Origin: CAZVAR01 sp964625225
GTDB taxonomy: Bacteria > Pseudomonadota > Alphaproteobacteria > JAJUGE01
NCBI GenBank assembly: GCA_964625225.1
Contig: CAZVAR010000019.1
Span: 1 to 35,733, forward strand
Reading direction: 5' to 3'
Length of the DNA stretch: 35,733 bases
Positions 24,311-33,250 of the stretch are shown here, piece by piece. The notes under the pieces are model-generated. The model searched no databases and was not told where the DNA came from. It saw only the letters and a program-made list of their open reading frames with translations. A program made the translations under genes and the position numbers. How positions within the stretch are numbered: the stretch's first letter is position 1; the number at the start of each line of letters is the position of its first letter.

Positions 24311-26212
24311 GTGACGTCGGCTCTCCGCGCCCTCGCCACGGGCATCGCGTTCGCGATGTCGGCCTACCATCTCTATACGGGGTTCGCCGGCGCACCGGTC
24401 GGTGAGGTGCACTATCCGCTGCACCTGCTGTTCGCCTTCGCGGTGCTGTTCCTCGCGCCGCGCGAGCGGGTCCCGGCGGGGTGGCGGGGCGTTGCCGTGC
24501 GCGGTTACGACCTGTCGGTACTCGGTCTGACGGTCGCGGCGACCGGCTATCTCTTCCTGAATGCCGAGTACATCACCAGCCGGATGCTGCTGGTCGACCC
24601 GCTGACCACGACCGAGACGGTGCTCGGGCTCGCGCTGATGTTCGCGGTGCTCGAGGCTGCGCGACGTGCGGTCGGTTGGGCGCTGGTGGCCGTCCTGCTG
24701 GTCTTCATGCTCTACGGCGTGTTCGGCTATCTGCTGCCGCCGCCGCTCTGGCATCGCGGCTATTCGGTCGACGCGCTCCTCGAATACAGCTATCTGACAA
24801 CCGAGGGCGTGTTCGGCGTCCCGGTCGCCGTGATGGCCGAATATGTCTTCCACTTCGTCCTGTTCGGCGCGCTGCTCGTTGCCTCGGGCGCCGGTACCTT
24901 CTTCACCGATTTCGCCCGCGCGCTGACGGGTCGTACGACCGGCGGGCCGGCCAAGACGGCGGTCGTGTCGAGCGCGCTCATGGGCATGCTGTCGGGCAGC
25001 TCGGCCGCCAACGTCGTCACGACCGGCTCCTTCACGATTCCGGCGATGCGGCGGAGCGGCTATCCGGGGACTTTCGCGGCCGGCGTCGAAGCGGTCGCCT
25101 CCTCCGGCGGTCAGATCACGCCGCCGATCATGGGCGCCGCGGCGTTCATCATGATGGAGTTCGTCGGCGTGCCCTACGCCACCGTGATGGGCATCGCGGC
25201 GATTCCCGCCTTTCTCTATTTCCTCGCCATCTATTTCATGGTCGACCTCGAGGCGCGCCGCCTCAGGCTGCACGCACGCTCGGACGATCGGCTGCCCCTG
25301 CTGATCGCGGTGCTGCGTCAGCGCGGCTATCTCGTGCTCTCGGTCGTCGTGATGGTGTGGCTGCTGATCGACGGTTGGACGCCCACGACCGCCGCCGTCT
25401 ATGCGATCGCCTCGCTGGTCGGCCTGCTGATCGTGTTCGACGGCGAGAACCGGCGCCGGATTCTCGCCGTGGTCTGGCAGGCGATGACCGAGGCGCCGCG
25501 CATGGTGGCTCCGGTGACGGTGGCCTGCGCCGTCGGCGGCATCCTGGTCGGGATCATCGGGCAGACCGGCCTGGGGCTCAGGTTGAGTGCGATCATCCTG
25601 GATTTCTCGGGCGGGCACCTGCTGCTGATGCTGGTGCTGACGACGATCATGGGCATCATTCTCGGCATGGGCATGCCGACCTCGGGCGCGTACATCATCC
25701 TCGCCGCGCTGCTGGGACCGGGGCTCGTCGATGCCGGCGTGAACATCCTCGCGGCGCACCTCTTCCTGATCTATGTCGCCTCGAAATCGTCGATCACGCC
25801 GCCGGTCGCCATCGCCTCCTATGCCGCGGCCGCGGTCGCGGGCACCGACCCGTGGAAGACGAGCCTCACCGCCTTCAGGCTCGGCCTTTCGGTGTTCATC
25901 ATCCCGTACATGTTCGTCTACGGACCGGCCCTGCTCGGCCTCGCGCCGCCGGTCGAGGTCGCGCTGTCCGTCGCGACGGCGGCGGTCGGCATCTTCGCGC
26001 TCTCGGTCTCGATGATCGGCTGGCTGGGCGTCGGCCTGCCGCTGGCCGAGCGCGCGGCCTGGCTCGCGGCCTCCCTGTTGTTGATCAAACCCGGTCTGTG
26101 GACCGACGGGCTGGGTCTTGCCCTGTTCGTCGCGCTGCTGGGCTATGCGCTCTACCGCTACCGGCGGCGCCTGCCCGTGACCTCCCCGAAACCCGGAGTC
26201 CCGTCCCCGTGA
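24311..26212 (+). CDS. TRAP transporter fused permease (DctQ-DctM fusion)
   Basis: A 633-residue membrane protein in which the 4-helix and 12-helix TRAP subunits are joined, the form that partners with TAXI receptors (TRAP 4TM/12TM fusion). The N-terminal part (about 1-140) is DctQ-like. The DctM part has GGPAKTAVVSSALMGMLSGS, AANVVTTGSFTIPAMRRSGY and SSGGQITPPIMGAAAFIMME, plus MGMPTSGAYIILAALLGP. The last 100 residues form the extra helical tail usual in these fusions. The start is taken as GTG at 24311, with a weak GAGGGC site nearby; a later start cannot be excluded. It ends in a GTGA overlap with the hydantoinase A gene (26209-26212), tying transport directly to the enzyme pair. Confidence 0.9.
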   Translation: MTSALRALATGIAFAMSAYHLYTGFAGAPVGEVHYPLHLLFAFAVLFLAPRERVPAGWRGVAVRGYDLSVLGLTVAATGYLFLNAEYITSRMLLVDPLTTTETVLGLALMFAVLEAARRAVGWALVAVLLVFMLYGVFGYLLPPPLWHRGYSVDALLEYSYLTTEGVFGVPVAVMAEYVFHFVLFGALLVASGAGTFFTDFARALTGRTTGGPAKTAVVSSALMGMLSGSSAANVVTTGSFTIPAMRRSGYPGTFAAGVEAVASSGGQITPPIMGAAAFIMMEFVGVPYATVMGIAAIPAFLYFLAIYFMVDLEARRLRLHARSDDRLPLLIAVLRQRGYLVLSVVVMVWLLIDGWTPTTAAVYAIASLVGLLIVFDGENRRRILAVVWQAMTEAPRMVAPVTVACAVGGILVGIIGQTGLGLRLSAIILDFSGGHLLLMLVLTTIMGIILGMGMPTSGAYIILAALLGPGLVDAGVNILAAHLFLIYVASKSSITPPVAIASYAAAAVAGTDPWKTSLTAFRLGLSVFIIPYMFVYGPALLGLAPPVEVALSVATAAVGIFALSVSMIGWLGVGLPLAERAAWLAASLLLIKPGLWTDGLGLALFVALLGYALYRYRRRLPVTSPKPGVPSP

Positions 26213-28287
26213 AGGCGCTTTCGCTCGGCATCGACATCGGCGGCACGTTCACCGATATCGTCGTCTTCGACCCCGGTCAGGCGCGGGTCGCGATCTGGAA
26301 GGAGTCGACCACCCCCGACGACCCCGCGCGCGGCGTCGTCACCGGCATCCGTCGCGTGCTGGCGCGCGACGGCGTCGCGGCCTCCGACATCGGCCGCGTG
26401 GTGCATGCGACGACCTTGTTCACGAACGCGCTGATCGAGCGCAAGGGTGCCCGGACGGGGCTCGTCACCACCGCCGGGTTCCGCGACGTGCTCGAGATCG
26501 GCCGCGAGCGGAAGTACGAGCTCTACGACATCTTCATCGAGATGCCGGAGCCGCTGGTGCCGCGACCCTTGCGGCGCGAAGTGCCGGAGCGGATCGGTCC
26601 AGACGGCGCGGTCGAGATCCCGCTGGACGTGCCGGCGCTGCTGCGGGAGGTCGACGAGCTGGTGGCTGCGGGCATCACCTCCCTCGCCATCGTGTTCCTG
26701 CACGCCTATGCCAATCCGGTGCACGAGCGGGCGGCCGCCGCGGCGATCGCCGAACGGCACCCCCGGCTGTCGCTGTCCGTCTCGTCCGACATTGCGCCGG
26801 AGATCCGGGAATATCCGCGTGCGTCGACGACGGTCGCGAACGCCTATGTGAAGCCGCTCGCGGAAGTCTATCTCGACCGGCTGGAACGGCAGCTGCGCGA
26901 GATCGGCATCGACGCACCCTTCTTCCTGATGTTGTCGAACGGCGGCCTGACCCATGCCGAGGAGGCCAAGCGTGTGCCGGTGCAGCTGCTAGAATCCGGG
27001 CCGGCGGCGGGCGCGCTCGCCGGCGCCTGGTTCGGCCGCAATGCCGGCGAGGACCGGGTGCTCGCCTTCGACATGGGCGGCACGACCGCGAAGCTCAGCA
27101 TGGTCGACGGCGGCGAGCCGCTCGTCGCCTACGGTTTCGAGGCGGCACGCGAAAGGCGCTTCATGAAGGGCAGCGGCCTGCCGATCCAGATTCCGACCAT
27201 CGAGCTGATCGAGATCGGCGCCGGCGGCGGCTCGATCGCGCATCCCGACCAGCTCGGCCTGCTGAAGGTGGGACCGCAGAGCTCGGGCGCCGAGCCCGGG
27301 CCGGCCTGCTATGGCCGGGGCGGCGACGCGCCGACGGTGACCGATGCCGACCTGCTGCTCGGCTATCTGAACGCCGACTTCTTCCTCGGCGGCGAGATGC
27401 GCATCGATTCCGAGGCGGCGCGCGCCGCGATGGCGCGGCTCGCGGCCGAGCTCGGCGTCGACGAGGTGCGTGCCGCCTGGGGCATTCACGACATCGTCAA
27501 CGAGAATATGGCCGGCGCAGCGCGCGTGCACATCACGGAGCATGGCAAGGAGCCGCGCGACTACGCGCTGCTGGCGACCGGCGGCGCCGCGCCGGTGCAC
27601 GCCTACCACGTCGCGCGCAAGCTCGGGCTGCGCCGGCTGATCTGCCCCCCGGCGGCCGGCGTCGGCTCGACGATCGGCCTGCTGATGGCGCCAGCGCGCG
27701 TCGATCGGGTCGCCTCGCTGCTCGCCCGGGTGGATGCGGTCGACTGGGATGCGGTCGAGCGGACTCTCCGCCGGCTGGAGGACGAGGCGCTCACGGTGCT
27801 GACCGAGACGAACGCCGACCTGGACCGGCGGACGGTGCGTCGGTCCGCCGACATGCGCTATGTCGGGCAGGGTTCGGAGATCACGGTGGCGCTGCCCGAG
27901 GGGCCGTACACCGCGGCGACCCGGCCGGTCGTCGTCGCGGCCTATGAGGAGCTCTACCGGCGGCTCTTCGCGCGCACGCCGCCGGACGTGACGATCCAGT
28001 TCGTCAGCCTGCGCGTCTCGGTCGCGGCTCCCGTGCCGGGCGCCGAGTTCGCACTCTCCGGCCGCAGCGCCGCAGGCGATGCGCGCAAGGGCAGCCGCCG
28101 CGTCTGGTTCCCCGAGGCCGGCGACTTCGTCGACACTCCCGTCTACGATCGCTACGCCGTGGCGGTCGGCGCCGTCATTGCCGGCCCCGCCGTGTTCGAG
28201 GAGAACGAATCGACCCTCATCATCGGTCCGGGCGCGCGGTGCGAAGCGCGTCCCGACGGCAGCCTGGTGGTCGACCTGCCGCAGTGA
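26209..28287 (+). CDS. Hydantoinase/oxoprolinase family protein, subunit A (HyuA-like)
   Basis: ATP-dependent cyclic-amide hydrolase subunit (Hydant_A_N plus Hydantoinase_A; relatives are N-methylhydantoinase, 5-oxoprolinase and acetone carboxylase), 692 residues. ATP-binding motifs of the ASKHA fold are visible: LGIDIGGTFTDIVVF at the N-terminus, LAFDMGGTTAKLSMV near residue 285, and GAGGGSIA near 337. The GTG start at 26209 overlaps the permease stop (GTGA), with GGAG about ten bases upstream. Subunit B follows 37 bases later. With the TAXI transporter upstream this forms an import-and-open unit for a hydantoin, oxoproline-like or related substrate. Substrate choice cannot be read from sequence. 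Confidence 0.92.
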   Translation: MKALSLGIDIGGTFTDIVVFDPGQARVAIWKESTTPDDPARGVVTGIRRVLARDGVAASDIGRVVHATTLFTNALIERKGARTGLVTTAGFRDVLEIGRERKYELYDIFIEMPEPLVPRPLRREVPERIGPDGAVEIPLDVPALLREVDELVAAGITSLAIVFLHAYANPVHERAAAAAIAERHPRLSLSVSSDIAPEIREYPRASTTVANAYVKPLAEVYLDRLERQLREIGIDAPFFLMLSNGGLTHAEEAKRVPVQLLESGPAAGALAGAWFGRNAGEDRVLAFDMGGTTAKLSMVDGGEPLVAYGFEAARERRFMKGSGLPIQIPTIELIEIGAGGGSIAHPDQLGLLKVGPQSSGAEPGPACYGRGGDAPTVTDADLLLGYLNADFFLGGEMRIDSEAARAAMARLAAELGVDEVRAAWGIHDIVNENMAGAARVHITEHGKEPRDYALLATGGAAPVHAYHVARKLGLRRLICPPAAGVGSTIGLLMAPARVDRVASLLARVDAVDWDAVERTLRRLEDEALTVLTETNADLDRRTVRRSADMRYVGQGSEITVALPEGPYTAATRPVVVAAYEELYRRLFARTPPDVTIQFVSLRVSVAAPVPGAEFALSGRSAAGDARKGSRRVWFPEAGDFVDTPVYDRYAVAVGAVIAGPAVFEENESTLIIGPGARCEARPDGSLVVDLPQ

Positions 28288-28324
28288 TCGCTTTCCGCGC
28301 CTTCGGACGCAGAACGGAGCCACG

Positions 28325-29947
28325 ATGAACAGCCGTTTCGACCCGATCACGCTCGAGCTCATCTGGCGGCGCCTCATCTCGTCGGTGGACGAGGCGGCGG
28401 CGGCGCTGGTACGCACCTCCTTCTCGACGCTGGTGCGCGAGTCCTACGATTTCTCCTGCATCATCACCGATGATCGCGGCCGGTCGCTGGTGCAGGCGAC
28501 CGAGAGCATTCCGTCCTTCATCGGCACCTTGCCGGCGACAGTGAAGCACTTCCTCGCCGAGTACCCGGCCGAGGCGCTCGCGCCGGGCGACGTGCTGATC
28601 ACCAACGACCTCCATCTCGGGACCGGGCATCTGCCCGACATCACGGTCGCGAAGCCGATCTTCCGCGACGGTCGGCTGGTGGCCTTCTCGGCGAGCACGG
28701 CGCACGCGCCGGACATCGGCGGCAAGATCCGCTCGCCCGAGCCGCGCGAGGTGTTCGAGGAAGGCTTCCAGATCCCGCCGATGAAGCTTATGCGGCGCGG
28801 CGAGGCCGACGAGACGCTGGTGAAGCTGCTGCGCAAGAACGTCCGTACGCCCGACCTCACCATGGGCGATCTGTGGGCGCAGGTCGTGGCGCTCGACCTG
28901 ATGGAGGACCGGCTGCACGGCCTGATGGATGCTTACGGCCTGGACGACATCCGGGACCTCGCGGCCGAGATCCAGGGCCGCTGCGAGCGTGCCATGCGGG
29001 CCGAGATCGCGAAGCTCCCGGACGGCGTCTATACGAGTTCGCTCCAGACCGACGGGCTGCTCGAGGTGCCGGTGCACATCGCGATGACGTTGACGGTGCG
29101 CGGCGACGAGATCGAGATCGACTATGCGGGGACCGATCCCCAGGTCGACCGGGCGATCAACTGCGCCATGTGCTACACCTATGCCATGTCGGTCTACGGG
29201 GTGAAGGTCTGCACCAGCCCCAACCTGCCGAACAATGAGGGCGCGTTCCGGCCGATCACGATCCGCGCACCGGAGGGATGCATCGTCAACCCGGTGTTCC
29301 CGGCCTCCGGCGGGTCGCGCATGCTGATCGGCCACTATCTGCCGATGCTGGTGTTCGGTTGTCTCGGCAAGGTCGTGCCCGAGCGGGTCATGGCCGCCTG
29401 CGGCTCCCCGATGTGGGGAATGAACCAGTCGGGAGTGAACGCGGCGGGCAAGCCCTACGCGAACATGTTCTTCTACAATGGCGGCATGGGGGCGACGCAC
29501 CGGCGCGACGGGCCGACATGCCTCAGCTGGCCGAGCAACGTGTCGTCGACCTCGATCGAGATCTCCGAGCAGATCGCCCCGTTGCGCTTCCACCACAAGC
29601 GGCTTCGTCCCGACAGCGGCGGCGCCGGCAAGCACCGCGGCGGCCTCGGCCAGGAGATCCTGATCGAGAGCCGCTCGGATACGCTCATCGCCGTCTCGTT
29701 CCTTGCGGAGCGCACGATCTTCCCCGCCTTCGGGATCGAGGGCGGGGCGCCGGGCGCCTGCGGCGAGCTGCGCATCAACGGCGATGCGGTCGACCCGAAG
29801 CGGCAATATGTGCTCCGGCGCGGCGACACCGTCTCCCTCGGCACCCCCGGCGGCGGCGGCCACGGCGACCCGAAGGAGAGGGACCGCGCCGCCTTGGAGC
29901 GGGACGTGGCCTACGGCTACGTGACCGACCTCACTCCCTATTCGTAG
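28325..29947 (+). CDS. Hydantoinase B/oxoprolinase family protein (HyuB-like)
   Basis: Partner subunit of the ATP-dependent hydrolase (Hydantoinase_B, PF02538), 540 residues, usual length. Characteristic sequence includes FDPITLELIWRRLISSVDEA at the start, DLHLGTGHLPDITVAKPIF, SASTAHAPDIGGK, CAMCYTYAMSVYGVK, and the glycine-rich end PDSGGAGKHRGGLGQE and TPGGGGHGDP. The ATG at 28325 has CGGAG five bases upstream. It is the last gene of the TAXI/permease/hydantoinase run and is followed by a GC-rich hairpin. Confidence 0.93.
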   Translation: MNSRFDPITLELIWRRLISSVDEAAAALVRTSFSTLVRESYDFSCIITDDRGRSLVQATESIPSFIGTLPATVKHFLAEYPAEALAPGDVLITNDLHLGTGHLPDITVAKPIFRDGRLVAFSASTAHAPDIGGKIRSPEPREVFEEGFQIPPMKLMRRGEADETLVKLLRKNVRTPDLTMGDLWAQVVALDLMEDRLHGLMDAYGLDDIRDLAAEIQGRCERAMRAEIAKLPDGVYTSSLQTDGLLEVPVHIAMTLTVRGDEIEIDYAGTDPQVDRAINCAMCYTYAMSVYGVKVCTSPNLPNNEGAFRPITIRAPEGCIVNPVFPASGGSRMLIGHYLPMLVFGCLGKVVPERVMAACGSPMWGMNQSGVNAAGKPYANMFFYNGGMGATHRRDGPTCLSWPSNVSSTSIEISEQIAPLRFHHKRLRPDSGGAGKHRGGLGQEILIESRSDTLIAVSFLAERTIFPAFGIEGGAPGACGELRINGDAVDPKRQYVLRRGDTVSLGTPGGGGHGDPKERDRAALERDVAYGYVTDLTPYS

Positions 29948-30562
29948 GTCCGGAGGGGGCTGACGGCCCCGCACCCGGCATCGGGGCGCGGGGGCCGGGC
30001 TTCGTCGCGGAAAGCGGGCGCGCCGGCCTACTGTGCCGGCGCCGGAGCACCACCGGTTCCGGCCGCACCGTCGGGAGCAGCCAGCGCACCCGGCCCGATC
30101 ACTTGGAAGCCGCCCTCGGACGGCGGCGCCTGATGCTGCGGCTGCGGCGCGTCCGGGTACCACGGCCCGTCCGCCCGGCGGGGCGACCCTGCCGATGACC
30201 TGCCCGGTCGGGTCGGACACGGAACCGGTCACGTTACCCACGCGGGCACGATTGGCGATTGCCGGCCGATCGGGTCGGCTCCGGGAACCCCTCGGGAATT
30301 GACCGGAAACCGCCCGAACTGTGACGGCCATCACTTCAAACGGTAACGCCGAAGGAGAACTTTCCGGAAAGGAAGTAGTGAACTTCGTGGCATAGAAATG
30401 GTAGACTATCCGGCACAGAAAGAGAAAGACGCAGGCGGGGAATACGAGGTCCGCTAGTTGTGTTAAGAATGAGATCCTACTGATCTCAAGGCCAGAGACT
30501 CTCGTGACAGCATGGGCCATTTGGGCCCCGCCGTCGTCGGCGGACAATGCGGGAGGAGTGAG
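29948..30562. other. Intergenic region with hairpins and a doubtful decayed small gene
   Basis: About 615 bases. It begins with a terminator-like hairpin (29965-29996). On the minus strand, 30331 back to 30028 reads partly like a real Pro/Ala/Gly-rich protein if one frameshift is allowed near 30180: one frame gives VGNVTGSVSDPTGQVIG and another gives GPWYPDAPQPQHQAPPSEGG and ends at TAG 30028. From about 30340 to 30480 the DNA is AT-richer and should contain the promoter of the cell-wall hydrolase. Perfect small stems occur at 30471-30487 and 30528-30543. Confidence 0.4.
29965..29996 (+). terminator. Probable terminator of the hydantoinase operon
   Basis: GGCCCCGC (29965-29972) pairs with GCGGGGGCC (29988-29996) with one bulged G, 17 bases past the hyuB-like stop, followed by GGGCTTCG. 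It is GC-rich without a long T-tract; a GC-only terminator of this kind is plausible in this genome. Confidence 0.45.
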
Positions 30563-31396
30563 ATGGCTTTTCTGGATCTGCTGACCCCACGGACGGATGC
30601 CGGCGCCGCCCCGGACTTTCCCGGCCGCACGATCAGGCGCGGCTCGGACAATGTCGCCGCGGTCACGGCCATCCAGCACCGGCTCAACCTGTTGGGCTGC
30701 GGTGTCCTGGAGGAGGACGGCATCTTCGGCCACAGGACCGCCGCGGCGGTCCGCCTGTGCCAGGCGCGTTCGACCGATCCCGACGGTCTGCCGCTGAAGG
30801 TCGATGGCGAGGTCGGCCCGCTGACCTGGGCCGCGCTTTTCGGCATCGGGACCGTCGAGCCCGTCGGCACGGCGCCGGACGCGCTTCTCGCGGCGGTCCT
30901 GGAGATCGCCGCATCCCAGGTCGGCGTGCAGGAAGACCCGCCCGGTTCGAACCGCGGCCCGGAGGTCGACGAGTATCTGCGCTGCACCGGGCTGAATCCG
31001 ACCCTGGGCAACTTCGCCTGGTGCTGCGCCTTCGTGTACTGGTGTTTCGACCAGGCCGCCGCGCGCGCCGGGCACTCGAACCCGATGGTGCGCACCGCCG
31101 GCGTCATGAACCATTGGCGTCTGGCCGGGCAGCGAGGCACCCGGCGCATCACCGCAGCTGAAGCCGCGGCCGAACCGGCCCTGGTCCGGCCCGGCAGCAT
31201 CTTCATCATCAGCACGGGCGGCGGCAAAGGCCACACCGGACTGGTCGAGCGGATGCAGAACGGCAAGCTCGTCACGATCGAAGGCAACACCAGCGACGGC
31301 GGCTCGCGCGAGGGCATCGGCGTGTTCCGTCGCGACCGGCGCACGATCGGCAGCATCAACACGGGCTTCATCGATTACGGACGCGCCGCCGCTTAG
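30563..31396 (+). CDS. Peptidoglycan-binding / CHAP-type cell-wall hydrolase
   Basis: A 277-residue protein with two modules. Residues about 24-95 form a PG_binding_1-type domain (IRRGSDNVAAVTAIQHRLN, DGIFGHRTAAAVRLCQ, DGEVGPLTWAALFG). Residues about 105-272 form a CHAP/NlpC-like amidase domain of the TIGR02594 sort, with the Cys in FAWCCAFVYW (Cys154, or 155), His224 in GHTGLVE and Asn242 in IEGNTS as the likely catalytic set. It would cleave peptidoglycan stem peptides or amide links. No signal peptide or lysis gene is visible, so export or release is unexplained. The ATG at 30563 has GGAGG six bases upstream. The two unknown paralogous genes follow in the same direction, which suggests a shared role at or through the cell wall (inference). 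Confidence 0.85.
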   Translation: MAFLDLLTPRTDAGAAPDFPGRTIRRGSDNVAAVTAIQHRLNLLGCGVLEEDGIFGHRTAAAVRLCQARSTDPDGLPLKVDGEVGPLTWAALFGIGTVEPVGTAPDALLAAVLEIAASQVGVQEDPPGSNRGPEVDEYLRCTGLNPTLGNFAWCCAFVYWCFDQAAARAGHSNPMVRTAGVMNHWRLAGQRGTRRITAAEAAAEPALVRPGSIFIISTGGGKGHTGLVERMQNGKLVTIEGNTSDGGSREGIGVFRRDRRTIGSINTGFIDYGRAAA

Positions 31397-31446
31397 GCGC
31401 GTCCGCGCGGCTCCTCCGATGCCGGCCGCCGATCGAGCGTGGCCCT

Positions 31447-31465
31447 GCCGCCTGCGGAAGGCGGC
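31447..31465 (+). terminator. Hairpin after the cell-wall hydrolase gene
   Basis: GCCGCC, a 7-nt loop and GGCGGC form a perfect 6-bp stem about 50 bases past the stop. A second perfect stem (CGAAGGA with TCCTTCG, 31578-31596) follows. Neither has a T-tract, so whether transcription continues into the next gene is unclear. Confidence 0.3.
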
Positions 31466-31685
31466 TCCGGCACCGCCGCACGGCCGACCGCATCCCGTGT
31501 CCTGAGCCGACGGACTTTCGCTCCGGCACGCGACGGGGTCCCGACCGGCCGCAGGTGCAAGCGGCCCAAGAAGCGTCCGAAGGAAGGAATCCTTCGTGTG
31601 AATCGCAACCCGGACCCTGAACGGCAGTTGGAGTCAGCCCCGGAACGGGCCGCTGACGCCCCTGCCACAGACAGGAGCAGCAGTC

Positions 31686-33185
31686 ATGCCGAAAGACCAT
31701 TCCGCCGATGCGATGCAGGCTCTGGTGGCCAAGCTCTACGGCACGATCACCGGGAACGACGGCAACATCAAGATGCCGCGGAACAAGTTCGTCACCTGGT
31801 TCCTTCCCGGAATTCCGTTTCTCCCGGAGGATTTCCTGTTCTGCTCGAAGGGGCTGATCGGCGAAGACGCCGAGGGGACGCGCGAGCGCTATCACCACGC
31901 GTTCGTCCTCTCGAAGCTGTTCGACTTGGTTCCCGACGTGAACAGGGAGGTGCTCGACGACGAGATGCAGCAGTCGATCTTCACCTCCACGCAGGACACG
32001 ATCAGCTCCGTCTACCGGGACGTGCTGAAATACAGCAAGGTCCTGAACCTGGAGCTCTCCGAGAACGAAAAGGAGAAGCTACAGCGGTTCCGCAACCTCC
32101 TCACGGTGACGAAGGAAGTCGAGGACATCATCACGGAGGAGAAGAAGCAGGTCACCGAGCCCGGCCCGCTGACCCTCGCCTACACCGCCAAAATGAACGA
32201 CTACATCGATGCGGCGGACGAGTACATGAACCTCCTGATCGACGCCCAGAGCGCCCAGGGCAATGACCCCGAGGCGGTCCGCCGGGTCGCGGCCTTCGCC
32301 AACAAGGCGAAGTTCCTGCGCAGGAAAATGGAAGCCGCCGAAATGGCCTGGGTGTCGCAGGGGTATCGGAACGAATACGAGGAGATAAACGCCTATATCG
32401 ACCAGGTCACGCAGAAGAGCATGGTGCTCTACAAGCAGGACCTGCTGCGGAAATTCGCCAACGGCCTGCTGACGAGCCCCATGGAGGGGACGGCGGGCGA
32501 CTTCTACTATACCACCGTCATCCCCGGCAGCTTCGCGACCAGCCCGGGCTGGAACCGCTTCACCTACTACGAGGGCGACTACGAGACGCACTTCAACAAG
32601 AGCACGAGCCAATGGTCGGCCGGCGGGGGCCTCCATGTCGGCCTGTTCTCGATTGCCGGCGGCGCGTCGGGCTCCAAGGTGACCGAGGCAACCGACCAGA
32701 AGGCATCGAATTTCCGCGCCGAGCTGGAATTCACCCAGGTCCCGATCTGCCGGCCGTGGTTCGACCCCGGGTTCTTCACGATGCGCGGCTGGACCCTCGA
32801 CAAGCTCTGGGATCTCAATTTCGACAAGAGCGTCTCCGACGGCGGCGAGGGGCAGCCCGAGGGGAAGCCCGACGGTCGGCTGGTCGCCTATCCCATCACC
32901 GCCCTGTTCGTGCGCAACGTCAAGATCGCCTCGAGCGAGTCGCAGAGCCAGGCGGAGTATGCCAGCAGCCAGATCAAGGCCGGCGGCGCGGTCGGCTACG
33001 GACCGTTCCGGGTGGGCGGATCCTATTCGCACGGCAGCGAGAAGCGCGACCTGACGTTCCACGCCGCCGGCGGGGCGATCGAGATCCCCGGCCTGCAGCT
33101 GATCGGCTTCATCAACAACATCGTGCCGAGGTCGCCTAACCCGAATCCGGAGATCGAGCCGGACCAGTATGTGGGCGGTGAATGA
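31686..33185 (+). CDS. Protein of unknown function, first of a paralogous pair
   Basis: I do not recognise this family. The product has 499 residues, no signal peptide and no classic membrane helix. Residues about 1-265 are mostly charged helices with coiled-coil character, including LELSENEKEKLQRFRNLLT and AAEMAWVSQGYRNEYEEINA. Residues about 270-418 look beta-rich and contain ICRPWFDPGFFTMRGW and SDGG...GRLVAYPITALFVRNVKI. Two Gly/Ser-rich stretches with alternating small and hydrophobic residues stand out: 309-330 and 427-450 (IKAGGAVGYGPFRVGGSYSH). The end is IGFINNIVPRSPNPNP. The ATG has AGGAG eight bases upstream. It aligns over its whole length with the next gene. The hairpin-like Gly/Ser segments resemble membrane-inserting strands of pore formers, but this is speculation. 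Confidence 0.85.
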   Translation: MPKDHSADAMQALVAKLYGTITGNDGNIKMPRNKFVTWFLPGIPFLPEDFLFCSKGLIGEDAEGTRERYHHAFVLSKLFDLVPDVNREVLDDEMQQSIFTSTQDTISSVYRDVLKYSKVLNLELSENEKEKLQRFRNLLTVTKEVEDIITEEKKQVTEPGPLTLAYTAKMNDYIDAADEYMNLLIDAQSAQGNDPEAVRRVAAFANKAKFLRRKMEAAEMAWVSQGYRNEYEEINAYIDQVTQKSMVLYKQDLLRKFANGLLTSPMEGTAGDFYYTTVIPGSFATSPGWNRFTYYEGDYETHFNKSTSQWSAGGGLHVGLFSIAGGASGSKVTEATDQKASNFRAELEFTQVPICRPWFDPGFFTMRGWTLDKLWDLNFDKSVSDGGEGQPEGKPDGRLVAYPITALFVRNVKIASSESQSQAEYASSQIKAGGAVGYGPFRVGGSYSHGSEKRDLTFHAAGGAIEIPGLQLIGFINNIVPRSPNPNPEIEPDQYVGGE

Positions 33186-33195
33186 CGCACGCCGC

Positions 33196-33218
33196 GGGGA
33201 GAGCGTCACGCTCTCCCC
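33196..33218 (+). promoter_or_regulatory. Strong hairpin between the two paralogous genes
   Basis: A perfect 10-bp stem (GGGGAGAGCG with CGCTCTCCCC) and 3-nt loop starts ten bases past the first gene's stop and ends 32 bases before the second gene's start. It lacks a T-run, so it more likely protects the upstream message or sets the ratio of the two products than ends transcription outright. Confidence 0.6.
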
Positions 33219-33250
33219 GACCCCTTGCATACGAACGGGAGGACCGCGCG

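Noticed and set aside
28220..31234. Minus-strand open frame of about 1000 codons
   Set aside because: It lies antisense to the hyuB-like and cell-wall hydrolase genes, is Arg/Asp/Gly/His-rich with no recognisable domain, and exists because GC-rich codon use leaves the opposite strand open.
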